Of a stretch of 64,000 bases of DNA, positions 7,670 through 17,500 are shown one piece after another. Position numbers and translations under genes: made by a program. Each line of letters starts with the position of its first letter. Positions within the stretch are counted from its first letter, which is position 1. The notes under the pieces are model-generated. The model did not search any database and was not told the origin of the DNA. It saw only the letters and a program-made list of their open reading frames with translations. This DNA is from Flavobacterium acetivorans (lineage in GTDB: Bacteria; Bacteroidota; Bacteroidia; Flavobacteriales; Flavobacteriaceae): NCBI RefSeq assembly GCF_020911885.1, contig NZ_CP087132.1:3224001-3288000 (forward strand), read 5' to 3'.

Positions 7670-9097
7670 ATGAAAGAATGTATTTCTGTTTTCGATATGT
7701 TAAAAATTGGTGTTGGTCCATCCAGTTCACACACTCTAGGACCTTGGCGTGCTGCCGAACGTTTTTTGGCTGAACTTCGGGACGAAAATTTATTACATCA
7801 AATTAACAGAGTCAAAGTCGACTTATACGGCTCGCTTTCCCTTACCGGAAAAGGACATGCCACAGACTTAGCCGTTATGCTGGGTTTAAGCGGTCAGGAT
7901 CCTGAATACATTCCGGTGGAAAACATTGCAGGAATCATAAAAACTATCGAAGATAAAAACGAAATTCTATTAGCCAACGAATTTGCAATTCCTTTCTATT
8001 TTCTACAAGATATTGCCTTCAATAGAGAATTCCTGCCTTTTCATGCTAATGGATTGACTTTTACCGCTTATTTAACTAATGACACCGAATATTCTTCTAC
8101 ATTTTACTCTATCGGTGGCGGATTTGTAGTCAAAGAAGAACGAGAAAATGCTAAAAAGAATCTCGAGATAGAATGTTCTTTTCCTTTTCCAATTGACAAA
8201 GCGGCTGAGCTTTTGACTTATTGCAAAACTGAAAACAAAAAAATATCGGAAATCGTTTATGAAAACGAGAAATCCATGCGTACTGAAGAAGTGATTAATC
8301 ACGAACTCATTCGTATCTGGAATATCATGCTCGAATGCATGTATATTGGTTGTCATTCTGAAGGAATTCTTCCCGGAGGATTGAATGTGCGCCGAAGAGC
8401 ATTCGACATGCACCAAAACCTCATTGGTTTATCCAATTATAATTCCCCTCAAAGTTGGCTGGAGCAAATTCGACTCACCGAAGTGAAATTTCGTCAAATC
8501 CTGAAATGGGTAAGCTGTTTTGCCTTGGCAGTAAATGAAGTCAATGCAGCCTTAGGAAGAATTGTTACCGCTCCTACAAACGGAAGTGCGGGCGTAATTC
8601 CTGCCGTTTTGATGTATTATTTGGTGATCGAAAACCATCAAGCCGGAGAAAAAGAAATCAAACAGTTCTTATTGGTCGCAGGAGAAATAGGCAGTATTTT
8701 CAAAAAAGGTTCCACTATATCAGCCGCAATGGGCGGTTGCCAGGCCGAAATTGGGGTTTCCTCTTCTATGGCCGCCGCAGCCTTATGTGAACTAATGGGC
8801 GGAACTCCCGAACAAGTTTTAATGGCTGCCGAAATTGCGATGGAGCATCACTTGGGATTGACCTGCGACCCTATTGGCGGTTTGGTTCAAATTCCTTGCA
8901 TCGAGCGCAATACTATGGGCGCCATAAAAGCCATTAATGCCGCCGAATTGGCCTTAGAAACCGACCCAAAAAATGCCAAAGTTCCCTTAGACAAAGTAGT
9001 CGATACCATGTGGCAAACCGCCAAAGACATGAATAATAAATACAAAGAAACTTCAGAAGGAGGACTGGCAATTGCCGTAAACCTCGCCGATTGTTAA
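7670..9097 (+). CDS. sdaA: L-serine ammonia-lyase, iron-sulfur dependent, single chain
   Basis: 475 residues from the ATG at 7670. An upstream in-frame TTG at 7634 was rejected because it overlaps a promoter box, and family proteins begin with the ISVFDMLKIGVGPSSSHTLGP segment. Cysteines C357, C399 and C410 (spacing 42 and 11) match the spacing of the [4Fe-4S] ligands in bacterial SdaA enzymes. The alpha and beta parts are fused in one chain, as in E. coli. The enzyme deaminates L-serine to pyruvate and ammonia and is oxygen-sensitive. It is followed by a good terminator and is probably transcribed alone. Confidence 0.95.
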   Translation: MKECISVFDMLKIGVGPSSSHTLGPWRAAERFLAELRDENLLHQINRVKVDLYGSLSLTGKGHATDLAVMLGLSGQDPEYIPVENIAGIIKTIEDKNEILLANEFAIPFYFLQDIAFNREFLPFHANGLTFTAYLTNDTEYSSTFYSIGGGFVVKEERENAKKNLEIECSFPFPIDKAAELLTYCKTENKKISEIVYENEKSMRTEEVINHELIRIWNIMLECMYIGCHSEGILPGGLNVRRRAFDMHQNLIGLSNYNSPQSWLEQIRLTEVKFRQILKWVSCFALAVNEVNAALGRIVTAPTNGSAGVIPAVLMYYLVIENHQAGEKEIKQFLLVAGEIGSIFKKGSTISAAMGGCQAEIGVSSSMAAAALCELMGGTPEQVLMAAEIAMEHHLGLTCDPIGGLVQIPCIERNTMGAIKAINAAELALETDPKNAKVPLDKVVDTMWQTAKDMNNKYKETSEGGLAIAVNLADC

Positions 9098-9162
9098 AAC
9101 AAAGCAGCGTTTGTCATCGCTAATAACAGTGTTAAGCTCTGAAAAACAACTTCAATTTAAAG

Positions 9163-9196
9163 AAAGGGATTCCGCAAAAGTCGAATCCCTTTTTTT
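9163..9196 (+). terminator. intrinsic terminator after sdaA
   Basis: Arms AAAGGGATTC (9163-9172) and GAATCCCTTT (9183-9192) with a 10-base loop are followed by a T-run. Confidence 0.85.
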
Positions 9197-9248
9197 GTTG
9201 CATCCAAATTTGTTTTATTACTTTTACAACTCCTAAAAAAAGAACAGA

Positions 9249-10067
9249 ATGTCTGTAGCAAAAAAAGATTACAAAAGAATTACCACTAAGTCGCTAATCG
9301 AGATGAAAGCCCATGGCGAGAAAATCTCCATGCTCACGGCTTATGATTATACAATGGCCAAAATTGTGGATACTGCCGGTATCGATGTTATCCTTGTTGG
9401 GGATTCGGCCTCTAATGTTATGGCAGGTCATGAAACGACTTTACCCATCACCTTAGACCAAATGATTTACCATGCTTCCTCTGTAGTTCGAGCAATCGAA
9501 AGAGCTTTGGTGGTGGTTGATTTACCTTTTGGTAGTTACCAATCAGATCCTAAAGAAGCTTTGCGTTCTTCGATCAGAATCATGAAAGAAAGTGGCGGAC
9601 ATGCCGTAAAACTGGAAGGTGGAAAAGAAATTAAGGAATCCATCAAAAAGATATTAAACGCCGGAATTCCCGTTATGGGACATTTGGGTTTAACGCCTCA
9701 ATCCATCTATAAATTTGGAACTTATACCGTTCGTGCCAAAGAAGAAGAAGAAGCCGATAAATTGATTGAAGATGCCAAACTACTGGAAAGACTCGGTTGT
9801 TTTGCACTAGTTTTAGAAAAAATTCCTGCTGATTTAGCCGAAAAAGTAGCCAAAAGCATTTCGATTCCGGTAATTGGAATTGGAGCCGGTGGCGGCGTTG
9901 ACGGTCAAGTCCTTGTCATTCACGATATGTTGGGAATGAACAATGAATTTAGCCCACGCTTTTTGCGTCGCTATATGAACTTGTACGAAGGAATGACAGC
10001 CGCAATTGGCCAATACGTTGCCGATGTGAAATCCTCCGATTTTCCTAATGTAAATGAGCAATATTAA
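9249..10067 (+). CDS. panB: 3-methyl-2-oxobutanoate hydroxymethyltransferase (pantothenate synthesis)
   Basis: 272 residues, normal for PanB. The TIM-barrel motifs are visible: the N-terminal [22 protein letters not shown], the metal-site [37 protein letters not shown], and the C-terminal [21 protein letters not shown]. It adds a hydroxymethyl group from methylene-tetrahydrofolate to alpha-ketoisovalerate, giving ketopantoate for pantothenate and CoA synthesis. PanC and PanD are not in this window. A pseudouridine synthase gene follows 26 bases after its stop on the same strand, so the two may share a transcript. A TTG-TAnnTTTG promoter could not be fixed upstream. Confidence 0.97.
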   Translation: MSVAKKDYKRITTKSLIEMKAHGEKISMLTAYDYTMAKIVDTAGIDVILVGDSASNVMAGHETTLPITLDQMIYHASSVVRAIERALVVVDLPFGSYQSDPKEALRSSIRIMKESGGHAVKLEGGKEIKESIKKILNAGIPVMGHLGLTPQSIYKFGTYTVRAKEEEEADKLIEDAKLLERLGCFALVLEKIPADLAEKVAKSISIPVIGIGAGGGVDGQVLVIHDMLGMNNEFSPRFLRRYMNLYEGMTAAIGQYVADVKSSDFPNVNEQY

Positions 10068-10075
10068 GCCCCTAA

Positions 10076-10086
10076 CCCCAAAGGGG
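10076..10086. repeat. small CCCC-AAA-GGGG hairpin between panB and the pseudouridine synthase
   Basis: The whole gap reads CCCCTAACCCCAAAGGGG. The 4-bp GC stem lies directly in front of the next gene. I recall this string as common between Flavobacterium genes, which should be counted in a genome before use. Confidence 0.35.
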
Positions 10087-10093
10087 AATTATT

Positions 10094-10783
10094 ATGAAAA
10101 TAGTATCTAACAAAAACAACCTCCAAATCCTTCATGAAGACAATCACATTATTGTGGTGAACAAACGTGTTGGCGATATCGTGCAAGGCGATAAAACGGG
10201 AGACAAACCGCTGAGTGAGGTAGTCAAAGAATACATAAAAGATAAATACAACAAACCGGGCGAAGTTTTTCTTGGCGTTGTCCACAGATTAGATAGGCCC
10301 ACCACGGGAATTGTTGTTTTTGCAAGAACCTCAAAAGCCTTAACCCGATTAAACGAATTATTCAAAAATAGGGAAACGCAAAAAACCTATTGGGCAATTG
10401 TAAAAAACAAACCCTCCAAATCTGAAGATAATCTGATTCATTTTTTGAAAAGAAATGAGAAGAACAATACTTCCAAAGCGCATCTTAAAGAAGTTCCTGA
10501 CAGTAAATTAGCAAGTCTGGATTATAAGATCATCAAGGAACTCAATAATTATTTCGCCTTAAAAATCAATCTGCATACCGGGCGTCATCATCAAATCAGG
10601 GCGCAACTTTCGGCCATTGGTTCCCCGATAAAAGGAGATCTTAAATATGGTTTTGACCGAAGCAATCCCGACGGTGGAATCCATCTGCATGCGCGAAAAC
10701 TGGTTTTTATCCATCCTGTTTCAAAAGAAAATATCGAAATCATAGCCCCCGTTCCTGATGATGCTATTTGGAATGCTATTTAA
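10094..10783 (+). CDS. RluA-family RNA pseudouridine synthase
   Basis: 229 residues, a catalytic domain without an N-terminal S4 domain. The RluA signature GVVHRLDRPTTGIVVFA holds the catalytic aspartate at D67, and the later HTGRHHQIRAQLSAIGSPIKGD block (about residues 162-183) is the second conserved motif. It converts specific uridines in rRNA or tRNA to pseudouridine. The exact target cannot be assigned from sequence. The ATG at 10094 is preceded by the small G/C hairpin and may be read through from panB. Confidence 0.93.
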   Translation: MKIVSNKNNLQILHEDNHIIVVNKRVGDIVQGDKTGDKPLSEVVKEYIKDKYNKPGEVFLGVVHRLDRPTTGIVVFARTSKALTRLNELFKNRETQKTYWAIVKNKPSKSEDNLIHFLKRNEKNNTSKAHLKEVPDSKLASLDYKIIKELNNYFALKINLHTGRHHQIRAQLSAIGSPIKGDLKYGFDRSNPDGGIHLHARKLVFIHPVSKENIEIIAPVPDDAIWNAI

Positions 10784-10831
10784 AAAATATTAAATCAAAA
10801 ACTAACTAATCCCTATTATCTATTCCATTTT

Positions 10832-12181
10832 ATGAAAAAAGCTTTACCCCTTTTCATTTCTTTATTTTCAATTTCAATGGCTGCCCAAGATCATTTCTCA
10901 GGCATAAAAAACTCAAACGGCGTTGGAATACTTAGCGCTACTGTAAATCCAGCCGAGCTATCTAATTTGAGTTCAAAATACGATGTTAATGTTTTTTCGT
11001 TAAGCATTAACGCTTCTAATAATAAAGTGGGATTCAACGATATTATCAACTCCGATAATATAGAAGACCTTATTTTTCAAGGAGACAAACCAGTAAATAT
11101 GCGTATCGATGCCGAAATCTACGGTCCGGGTTTTGCGATGAGATTGAATAAATGGGCCTTTGGAATCAGTACAAAAGCCTACGCTAAATTAAACTTGGTT
11201 GACATTGACCCAACATTGGGAAAATCAATAAACGATGGAACATTAGGCTCGGTGATTGGAACCTCTTTAATAAGTAATAATTACAACCAACGATTGAACG
11301 GTACTTCTTGGGGAGAACTTGGTCTTTCTGTTTCTCGAAATTTATTCGAAAATGAAACCCATAAATTTAATGCCGGTGCCACATTAAAATTATTGTTCCC
11401 TGGTTCTTACACTAATTTTGGTGCCGATAAATTCCAAGGAAAAATAGACAATGTTCTCAATGAAGCCTATCTGAATGATACTAATGCTTCCTTAAACATT
11501 GCTTACTCCGGAAATTTAACCGGTAGTTTTACTGATTTTGGAGATTATTCCAAATCTCTTTTTGGAAATATGAACGGACTTGCAGCTGACTTTGGTGTAA
11601 ACTACCAATTGAAAGACAAAGACAGTTACAGACTTAATGCTGGTTTAGCCGTTAAAAATATAGGTGGAATGACGTTTAAAGACTCCGGTAATTCCTCGAC
11701 AAATTATGCTCTGAATATTCCTACGGGAACAGTTATCAATCCTGGACTTAACCTGAATGATTTTCAAAATGTAGAAAGTCTTCAAGATGCGGAAACTCTT
11801 TTATTGAATAGTGGTTATTTAACTAAAAACGAATCGAAATCAGAAATTAAAGTAAAACTGCCAACTGTATTTTCGGCCTACGTAGATTTAAAAATAGTTC
11901 CTACATTTTTTGTTTCATTGTATACGCAACAAAAATTGAACAGTGATGCAGCAAACGACCAAATTACAACGCAAAATGTTATATCGTTGACTCCTCGATT
12001 TTCCCTGAAAAACTTCGAACTTTACTCTCCATGGGCCAAAAATGAAATTTCTGGAACAACAGGTGGATTTGGATTTAGAGTTTATGGTTTCTACCTTGGA
12101 TCAAGTTCTATTGTAACGGCTTTGGCCAGCGATACAAAACAAGCCGATGTTTATTTAGGCTACCGATTGAGATTGAGATAA
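10832..12181 (+). CDS. DUF5723-like outer-membrane protein
   Basis: 449 residues with a clear signal peptide (KKALPLFISLFSISMAAQ, cleavage after about residue 18). The rest alternates polar and hydrophobic residues in short strands, ends in a strand with terminal LRLR, and contains repeated short GN/GG turns, which suggests a beta-barrel or other outer-membrane fold. The N-terminal GIKNSNGVGILSATVNPAELSN segment resembles the DUF5723 family of Bacteroidota. Its function is unknown. An ALDH gene follows after 19 bases. Confidence 0.7.
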   Translation: MKKALPLFISLFSISMAAQDHFSGIKNSNGVGILSATVNPAELSNLSSKYDVNVFSLSINASNNKVGFNDIINSDNIEDLIFQGDKPVNMRIDAEIYGPGFAMRLNKWAFGISTKAYAKLNLVDIDPTLGKSINDGTLGSVIGTSLISNNYNQRLNGTSWGELGLSVSRNLFENETHKFNAGATLKLLFPGSYTNFGADKFQGKIDNVLNEAYLNDTNASLNIAYSGNLTGSFTDFGDYSKSLFGNMNGLAADFGVNYQLKDKDSYRLNAGLAVKNIGGMTFKDSGNSSTNYALNIPTGTVINPGLNLNDFQNVESLQDAETLLLNSGYLTKNESKSEIKVKLPTVFSAYVDLKIVPTFFVSLYTQQKLNSDAANDQITTQNVISLTPRFSLKNFELYSPWAKNEISGTTGGFGFRVYGFYLGSSSIVTALASDTKQADVYLGYRLRLR

Positions 12182-12200
12182 ACCTTTAAAAACAAAAAAC

Positions 12201-13529
12201 ATGAATTATAGATCCGACTTAAAATACCGAAAAGAAACTTTAATAAAGCTTCTGAACCAGATTATAATTCATGAAAATGATATTGTTAAAGCTTTGTACG
12301 ATGATTTCAAAAAACCGGCTTTTGAAGCCGTTTTGACTGAGACGAATTACGTAATCAGCGAACTAAAAGATACCATCAAGAACTTGAATAAATGGGCAAA
12401 ACCAAAAAAAGTTTTGCCCTCTATTCTCAATTTTCCTTCAAAAGATTTCATTTACAAAGAACCTTACGGAAAAGTACTGATTATTGCACCTTGGAATTAT
12501 CCGTTTCAACTGGCGCTTTGTCCTTTAATATCTGCTGTTGCCGCAGGAAACCAAGTGGTGCTAAAACCCTCGGAACTCACTCCTAAAACTGCTGCAATAA
12601 TTGCCCAAATTATAGAAGAAACTTTCCATATAAACCATGTTGAAGTGATTCAAGGTGACGCAGAAATATCCCAGAAATTGCTTTCACAACGTTGGGATTA
12701 TATTTTCTTTACCGGAAGTGTGACCGTGGGGAAAATAGTTGCCAAAGCCGCTGCCGAACATCTGACACCTGTTACCTTAGAACTTGGAGGAAAAAATCCC
12801 TGTATCATTGATGAAACTGCCAATTTAAAACTGGCCGCCAAACGAATTGTTTGGGGTAAATTTATAAATGCAGGACAAACCTGTATCGCTCCCGATTATA
12901 TCTTGATTCAAAAAGACATGAAAGCAAAATTCATAGACTATTTGAAAGAAGAAATAAAATTGGCTTACGGCCAAAATCCTGAAGAATCTCCAGACTTTGC
13001 CCGAATTATCAATCTTAAAAATTGGGAACGATTAGTTCGCCAAATTGAGCCCGAGAAAGTCCTTTTTGGAGGAAAAACAGATGCTGAAGAACTTTACATT
13101 GCTCCAACGCTGATCGATGAACCCAAACTGGATAGTTTGATCATGAAGGACGAAATCTTTGGCCCATTATTGCCAATAATCAGCTATGAAAGTGAAACTG
13201 ATATCAAGAATACTATTTCCAAATATGAAAAACCGTTATCATTGTACGTTTTTTCAGAAAACAAAACATTTACCGATAAAATGATTCAAAACTATTCCTT
13301 CGGCGGTGGTTGTATCAACGATACTGTAATTCATTTTTCGAATAAAAGACTGCCTTTTGGAGGTGTAGGTCATAGCGGAATAGGTGCTTATCACGGTCGT
13401 TTAAGCTTTGATATTTTTTCTCATCAAAAAGGAATTGTCAAAAAAGCAAACTGGCTCGATTTACCGATGCGATATGCCCCATATAAGGACAAATTAAAAC
13501 TCATAAGAAGAATATTGAAATGGCTGTAA
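12201..13529 (+). CDS. NAD(P)-dependent aldehyde dehydrogenase, class 3-like
   Basis: 442 residues, the shorter length of class 3/fatty-aldehyde-type ALDHs. Seen are the IIAPWNYPFQL nucleotide-site motif, the FTGSVTVGK glycine motif, the general base E194 in LELGGKNPC, and the catalytic cysteine C228 in NAGQTCIAPDY. The C-terminal FDIFSHQKG motif also fits. It oxidises aldehydes to acids in the cytosol or at the membrane surface; the substrate is not predictable. It follows the DUF5723-like gene closely, but a functional link is not evident. Confidence 0.93.
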   Translation: MNYRSDLKYRKETLIKLLNQIIIHENDIVKALYDDFKKPAFEAVLTETNYVISELKDTIKNLNKWAKPKKVLPSILNFPSKDFIYKEPYGKVLIIAPWNYPFQLALCPLISAVAAGNQVVLKPSELTPKTAAIIAQIIEETFHINHVEVIQGDAEISQKLLSQRWDYIFFTGSVTVGKIVAKAAAEHLTPVTLELGGKNPCIIDETANLKLAAKRIVWGKFINAGQTCIAPDYILIQKDMKAKFIDYLKEEIKLAYGQNPEESPDFARIINLKNWERLVRQIEPEKVLFGGKTDAEELYIAPTLIDEPKLDSLIMKDEIFGPLLPIISYESETDIKNTISKYEKPLSLYVFSENKTFTDKMIQNYSFGGGCINDTVIHFSNKRLPFGGVGHSGIGAYHGRLSFDIFSHQKGIVKKANWLDLPMRYAPYKDKLKLIRRILKWL

Positions 13530-13597
13530 CTAAGTTCATTGTAAATACATTAATTTTAAAATAAAAATTCAAACAATAACATTTTACCACTTTATAA

Positions 13598-14368
13598 ATG
13601 AAACCAATAGCAAACCGAATTGAAGAAATAAAAAGAAATGGATATCAACTAGATTTTGATGCCGTGATAAATAGAGCATTTGAAAACTATAAAAAAATTG
13701 CGCTTTATGCCGGTTTAATGTTATTTGTTTTCTTTGTATTCTTTGGCTTGATAGCGGTGACTACTCTAATTTCTTTTTTTGGAATTGATCATTTAAATCC
13801 AGAAAATATCCAACAGTACAGTCCTGAAAATTTAACTGGAGTTCCTTTATTGATTTATATTGGAGTCAATATGCTGCTTTCTATTTTATTGGCACCCTTT
13901 CTTGCTGGTTTCTATAAAATGGCCGATTGTGCTAAAAAAGATATCGAATTTCATGTTTCAACTATGTTTGAATACTACAAATCTCCCTACCTTATAGAAA
14001 TAGGTATCGCAACATTTGTCCTGTTATTATTTAATACCGGCTTATCAATGTTATTTGAAACAAACGGTTATGTCTTTATTGGAGCTATTATCGGAGCTTT
14101 GATTTCCTTTTTTAGCTTTTTGACCGTACCACTTATTGTTTTTGGAAAATTAGGAGCTATTACTGCAATTAAATCTAGTTTTATAATTGTTTCCAAAAAA
14201 CCTTTGGCTCTTCTGGCGTTAGTAATTATTGCACTTATTGGTGCCTTAGTAGGTTTTATTGGATGCTGTATTGGTATCTTTTTCACGATTCCTTTTCTTT
14301 ATTCTATGTACTATACGGCTTATAATGAAATTATTGGACAAGAATCAGATTCAGAATTAATGCTTTAA
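13598..14368 (+). CDS. multipass inner-membrane protein of unknown function
   Basis: 256 residues with five or six predicted membrane segments, roughly residues 30-58, 85-108, 127-150, 155-187 and 200-238, the last long enough for two. The first 28 residues are charged and cytosolic-looking (IANRIEEIKRNGYQLDFDAVINRAFENYKK), and the C-terminus is short and acidic. I do not recognise catalytic residues. Such proteins have sometimes been mislabelled beta-carotene monooxygenase, which nothing here supports. The following hairpins suggest it ends a transcription unit. Confidence 0.75.
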   Translation: MKPIANRIEEIKRNGYQLDFDAVINRAFENYKKIALYAGLMLFVFFVFFGLIAVTTLISFFGIDHLNPENIQQYSPENLTGVPLLIYIGVNMLLSILLAPFLAGFYKMADCAKKDIEFHVSTMFEYYKSPYLIEIGIATFVLLLFNTGLSMLFETNGYVFIGAIIGALISFFSFLTVPLIVFGKLGAITAIKSSFIIVSKKPLALLALVIIALIGALVGFIGCCIGIFFTIPFLYSMYYTAYNEIIGQESDSELML

Positions 14369-14433
14369 AAATCTTTATTAAAAATAATTTAAAAAAGTAG
14401 TTACTCCTTTTTTTTACTAAGAAAAAACAACTA

Positions 14434-14486
14434 AAGTCTTAATATATTAAATTAAGGCTTTTTTTATATAAAAAAAAGCCTTAATT
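14434..14486. terminator. two overlapping alternative hairpins ending in T-tracts
   Basis: AAGTCTTAAT (14434-14443) and AAGCCTTAAT (14476-14485) both pair with the middle arm ATTAAGGCTT (14451-14460), the first with one G-U pair. T-runs follow the middle arm, so either fold could terminate the upstream gene. Confidence 0.7.
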
Positions 14487-14549
14487 TTCTAATGTTTTTA
14501 ACAAAGCTTTAATTTCCAAATCAGCCCTTTTTAACCTAAGCATTTTTTT

Positions 14550-17500
14550 ATGCAATTAAGCGATGCCTTTCTATTGCCTTTAGATACAATTTTGAATGAT
14601 TTTAGTCTCGATGGTCCCATTTTAATTACTAAATCCTATCAATTAATTGATGAATTTTCAATTAATGAGAATCTTTTTAGCTCAATAATCCCCTTTGTTT
14701 ATTTTTTTATTTTTCTCTTAGTTATAAAATTTTACAAAGTTAAATATGCCTTAAACAATAAGTTTGTAGAAAATCATTTAGATGAAAAATTAAAGAACAA
14801 AGAATGTCAGCTTTATTTTTTATTGATTGGAGTTGTCATCTTAGTTCTAGAAGCTACTTTTGAAATTTTTAAAGTTAGACCAAAAAGCTTACTTCTAAAC
14901 AATTCCATTATTGCCATCGTTTTAATCTCTCTCTATTTTATCAGCAGAAAATCTTCCTTTGTTTTTGATAATATCCAAAAAATATTTCGCTTTATTTTCC
15001 TGATTTTTTTTGCTTATGTATCTCGAAATCTAGTCATCTACCCTACAGACGGAATACCTATTGTTGCTTTTCTGCTATTTATTTTCTTTTCCTATAATAT
15101 TTTTAAACCCATCAAACTATATTGGACTTTTATTACAGGAGTTTATATTTATTTGATTCTCATTTCGTTATTTCAATCGGTTTCTATTAATACGATCATA
15201 ATCATATTCAATTATTCTTTAATTATTTTGGGTATTAATTATATCAGGCACATGACCCGAACGGATATTAAGGATAAATTTATTTTTAACAATCAGATCA
15301 TTCATGAAGGGAATTCACTGGTGATGGCTACAAATAAAAATTGGGACATTATTTTTTGCAGTGAAACCATAAAACCCATTCTAGGTTATTCTGTTGAAGA
15401 AGTATTAGGATCAAGCTATTGGAAATTGACCGAAGATTCTAAATCCCAAGACAATGAACGCGTTCAAAATCTCCAAGAGCATAATATATCCACTAAGAAA
15501 CTTAAATGTAAAAACGGAGAATATAAATTCATACAATGGAATTATAAAAAATTTTCAGCTGATTTAATTTTAGGGATTGGACAAGATGTAACCAATGAAA
15601 TTCACATTCACAATCAATATAAAAATTTAATTCAAACCGCAACTGATTTTATTTATGAAACCGATTGTCAAGGCAATATCACATTTGTCAATGACTTCAT
15701 CATAAAAACCTTGGGTTATAAAAAAAAGGAGCTTTTAACTAAACATTTTTCCTTTTTCATAAAAAAGAGTTATGTAAACAAAGTACTTCCCTTATATAAT
15801 AATTTTCAAGGAATTGATTTTGAGTATCCGATGGTTGAAGTTCCAATATTGAAAAAGAACCGTGAAACGATATGGATTTCTCAAAAAGTAATGATTCGCA
15901 GAAACGATTCGGGAAAAATAATCGGTTATTCAGGGATTGCCAGAGACATTACTTACATAAAAAACTCCGAAAAAGAAAAAACAGAACGGCAGCTAAAAAA
16001 CATAAAATACACCAAGGCTTTAAAAGGTTTCACAGAAAAAAGCTATTCTCATGATGAAACTTTAGAAACCAAGTTGAAAACTATTATACAAATTTCTACA
16101 AAAGCTATTGATGTTGATCAGGTAAGTTATTGGGAATATTCGCCTGAAAAAATTTATTGTCAGCAATTATATAATTCGAAAAAGAAAGAATTTGAAAAAG
16201 GCCATGAACTAACCCAAAAAGAATATCCAGACTACTTTATTACCCTTGAAAATAAAACTCAAATAGTAACCACAGACATCCATACAAATAAGAGTTCACA
16301 AAAATTATATTCGCAAAAATTCTACAATGACTATATCGTCAAGAACAAAATATGCTCCATTTTAGAAAACCCAATACTTATTAATGGAGAATTAAAAGGC
16401 ATCATTTGTTTTGAAGTTATTGATAAAATAAAACATTGGGACAATGAGGATATTAATTTCTCCAGATCCGTTTCTGATATCATATCGATGACTATAATCA
16501 CCAATATGAGATACGAAACAGAGAAAAAACTAAAATACAAAAGTGAGCTTTTATCTGCGATGGCACTGTGTACTGAAAAATTCTTGAACTCTAAAGACAT
16601 AGACGCCATTCTCTCAGATGTGTTAATCATCATGGGAAAGGCCACTAAATCCAAACGGGTTTATTATTATCAAAAAGAAATCGATGAAAAACTCATCAGT
16701 CAAAAATACAGATGGTTTTATGACGAGGAAACATTAACAGAGAAAAATCCAACGCTTCAAAACATACCCTATGCCTATTTTGAAGAACTCCTACATCCTC
16801 TACTAAATAATGAAATCTACAAAGCCAGCGTATCTGAAATAGAGAATAAATCATTACAAAAAAAACTGGCAGACCTACAGGTCAAATCACTCATACTTTT
16901 CCCTGTTTTTGTCAAAAAACAATTTCACGGATTTCTAGGTTTTGATGATTCAACAGAACAGAGAAATTGGTCCGAAGATGAAATCAATATTTTACAAACT
17001 TTAGCTCGCAATATAGCTTCCTCAATTGAGCGAATTGAAAATGAAACAGCTATTTATGAGAGCGAAGAAAAATTTAGATTGCTGGCTAATAATATTCCTG
17101 GCACAGTCTATCTAGCCAGATATGATGCTGATGCCAGTAAAATCTATATCAACGACGAAATTGAAAAACTAACCGGTTATCCTAAGTCTCATTTTCTTTC
17201 CAATAAATTGAGGTTTATGGACTTGATTGTTCCTGATGATAGAAATAACACAATTATTGAACAAATTGAAGCCATAGAAAAGGGCAAACCCATCCATTCC
17301 ATATATCGAATCAAACGAAAAAACAAAGAAATTGCCTGGGTGGAAGAATTTGGAGAAGTAATCTATAAAAACGATGAAATTACCTATATAGAAGGGATTT
17401 ACATCGATATTACAAAAAGAAAACAAACTGAAAATGCTATAAAAGAAAAAGAATTTGCCGAAGCGGCCAATAAAGCCAAATCAGAATTTTTGGCCAATAT

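Noticed and set aside
13598..14368. Annotation as beta-carotene 15,15'-monooxygenase, sometimes used for similar proteins
   Set aside because: The protein has membrane segments only and no conserved histidines for such a catalytic iron site.
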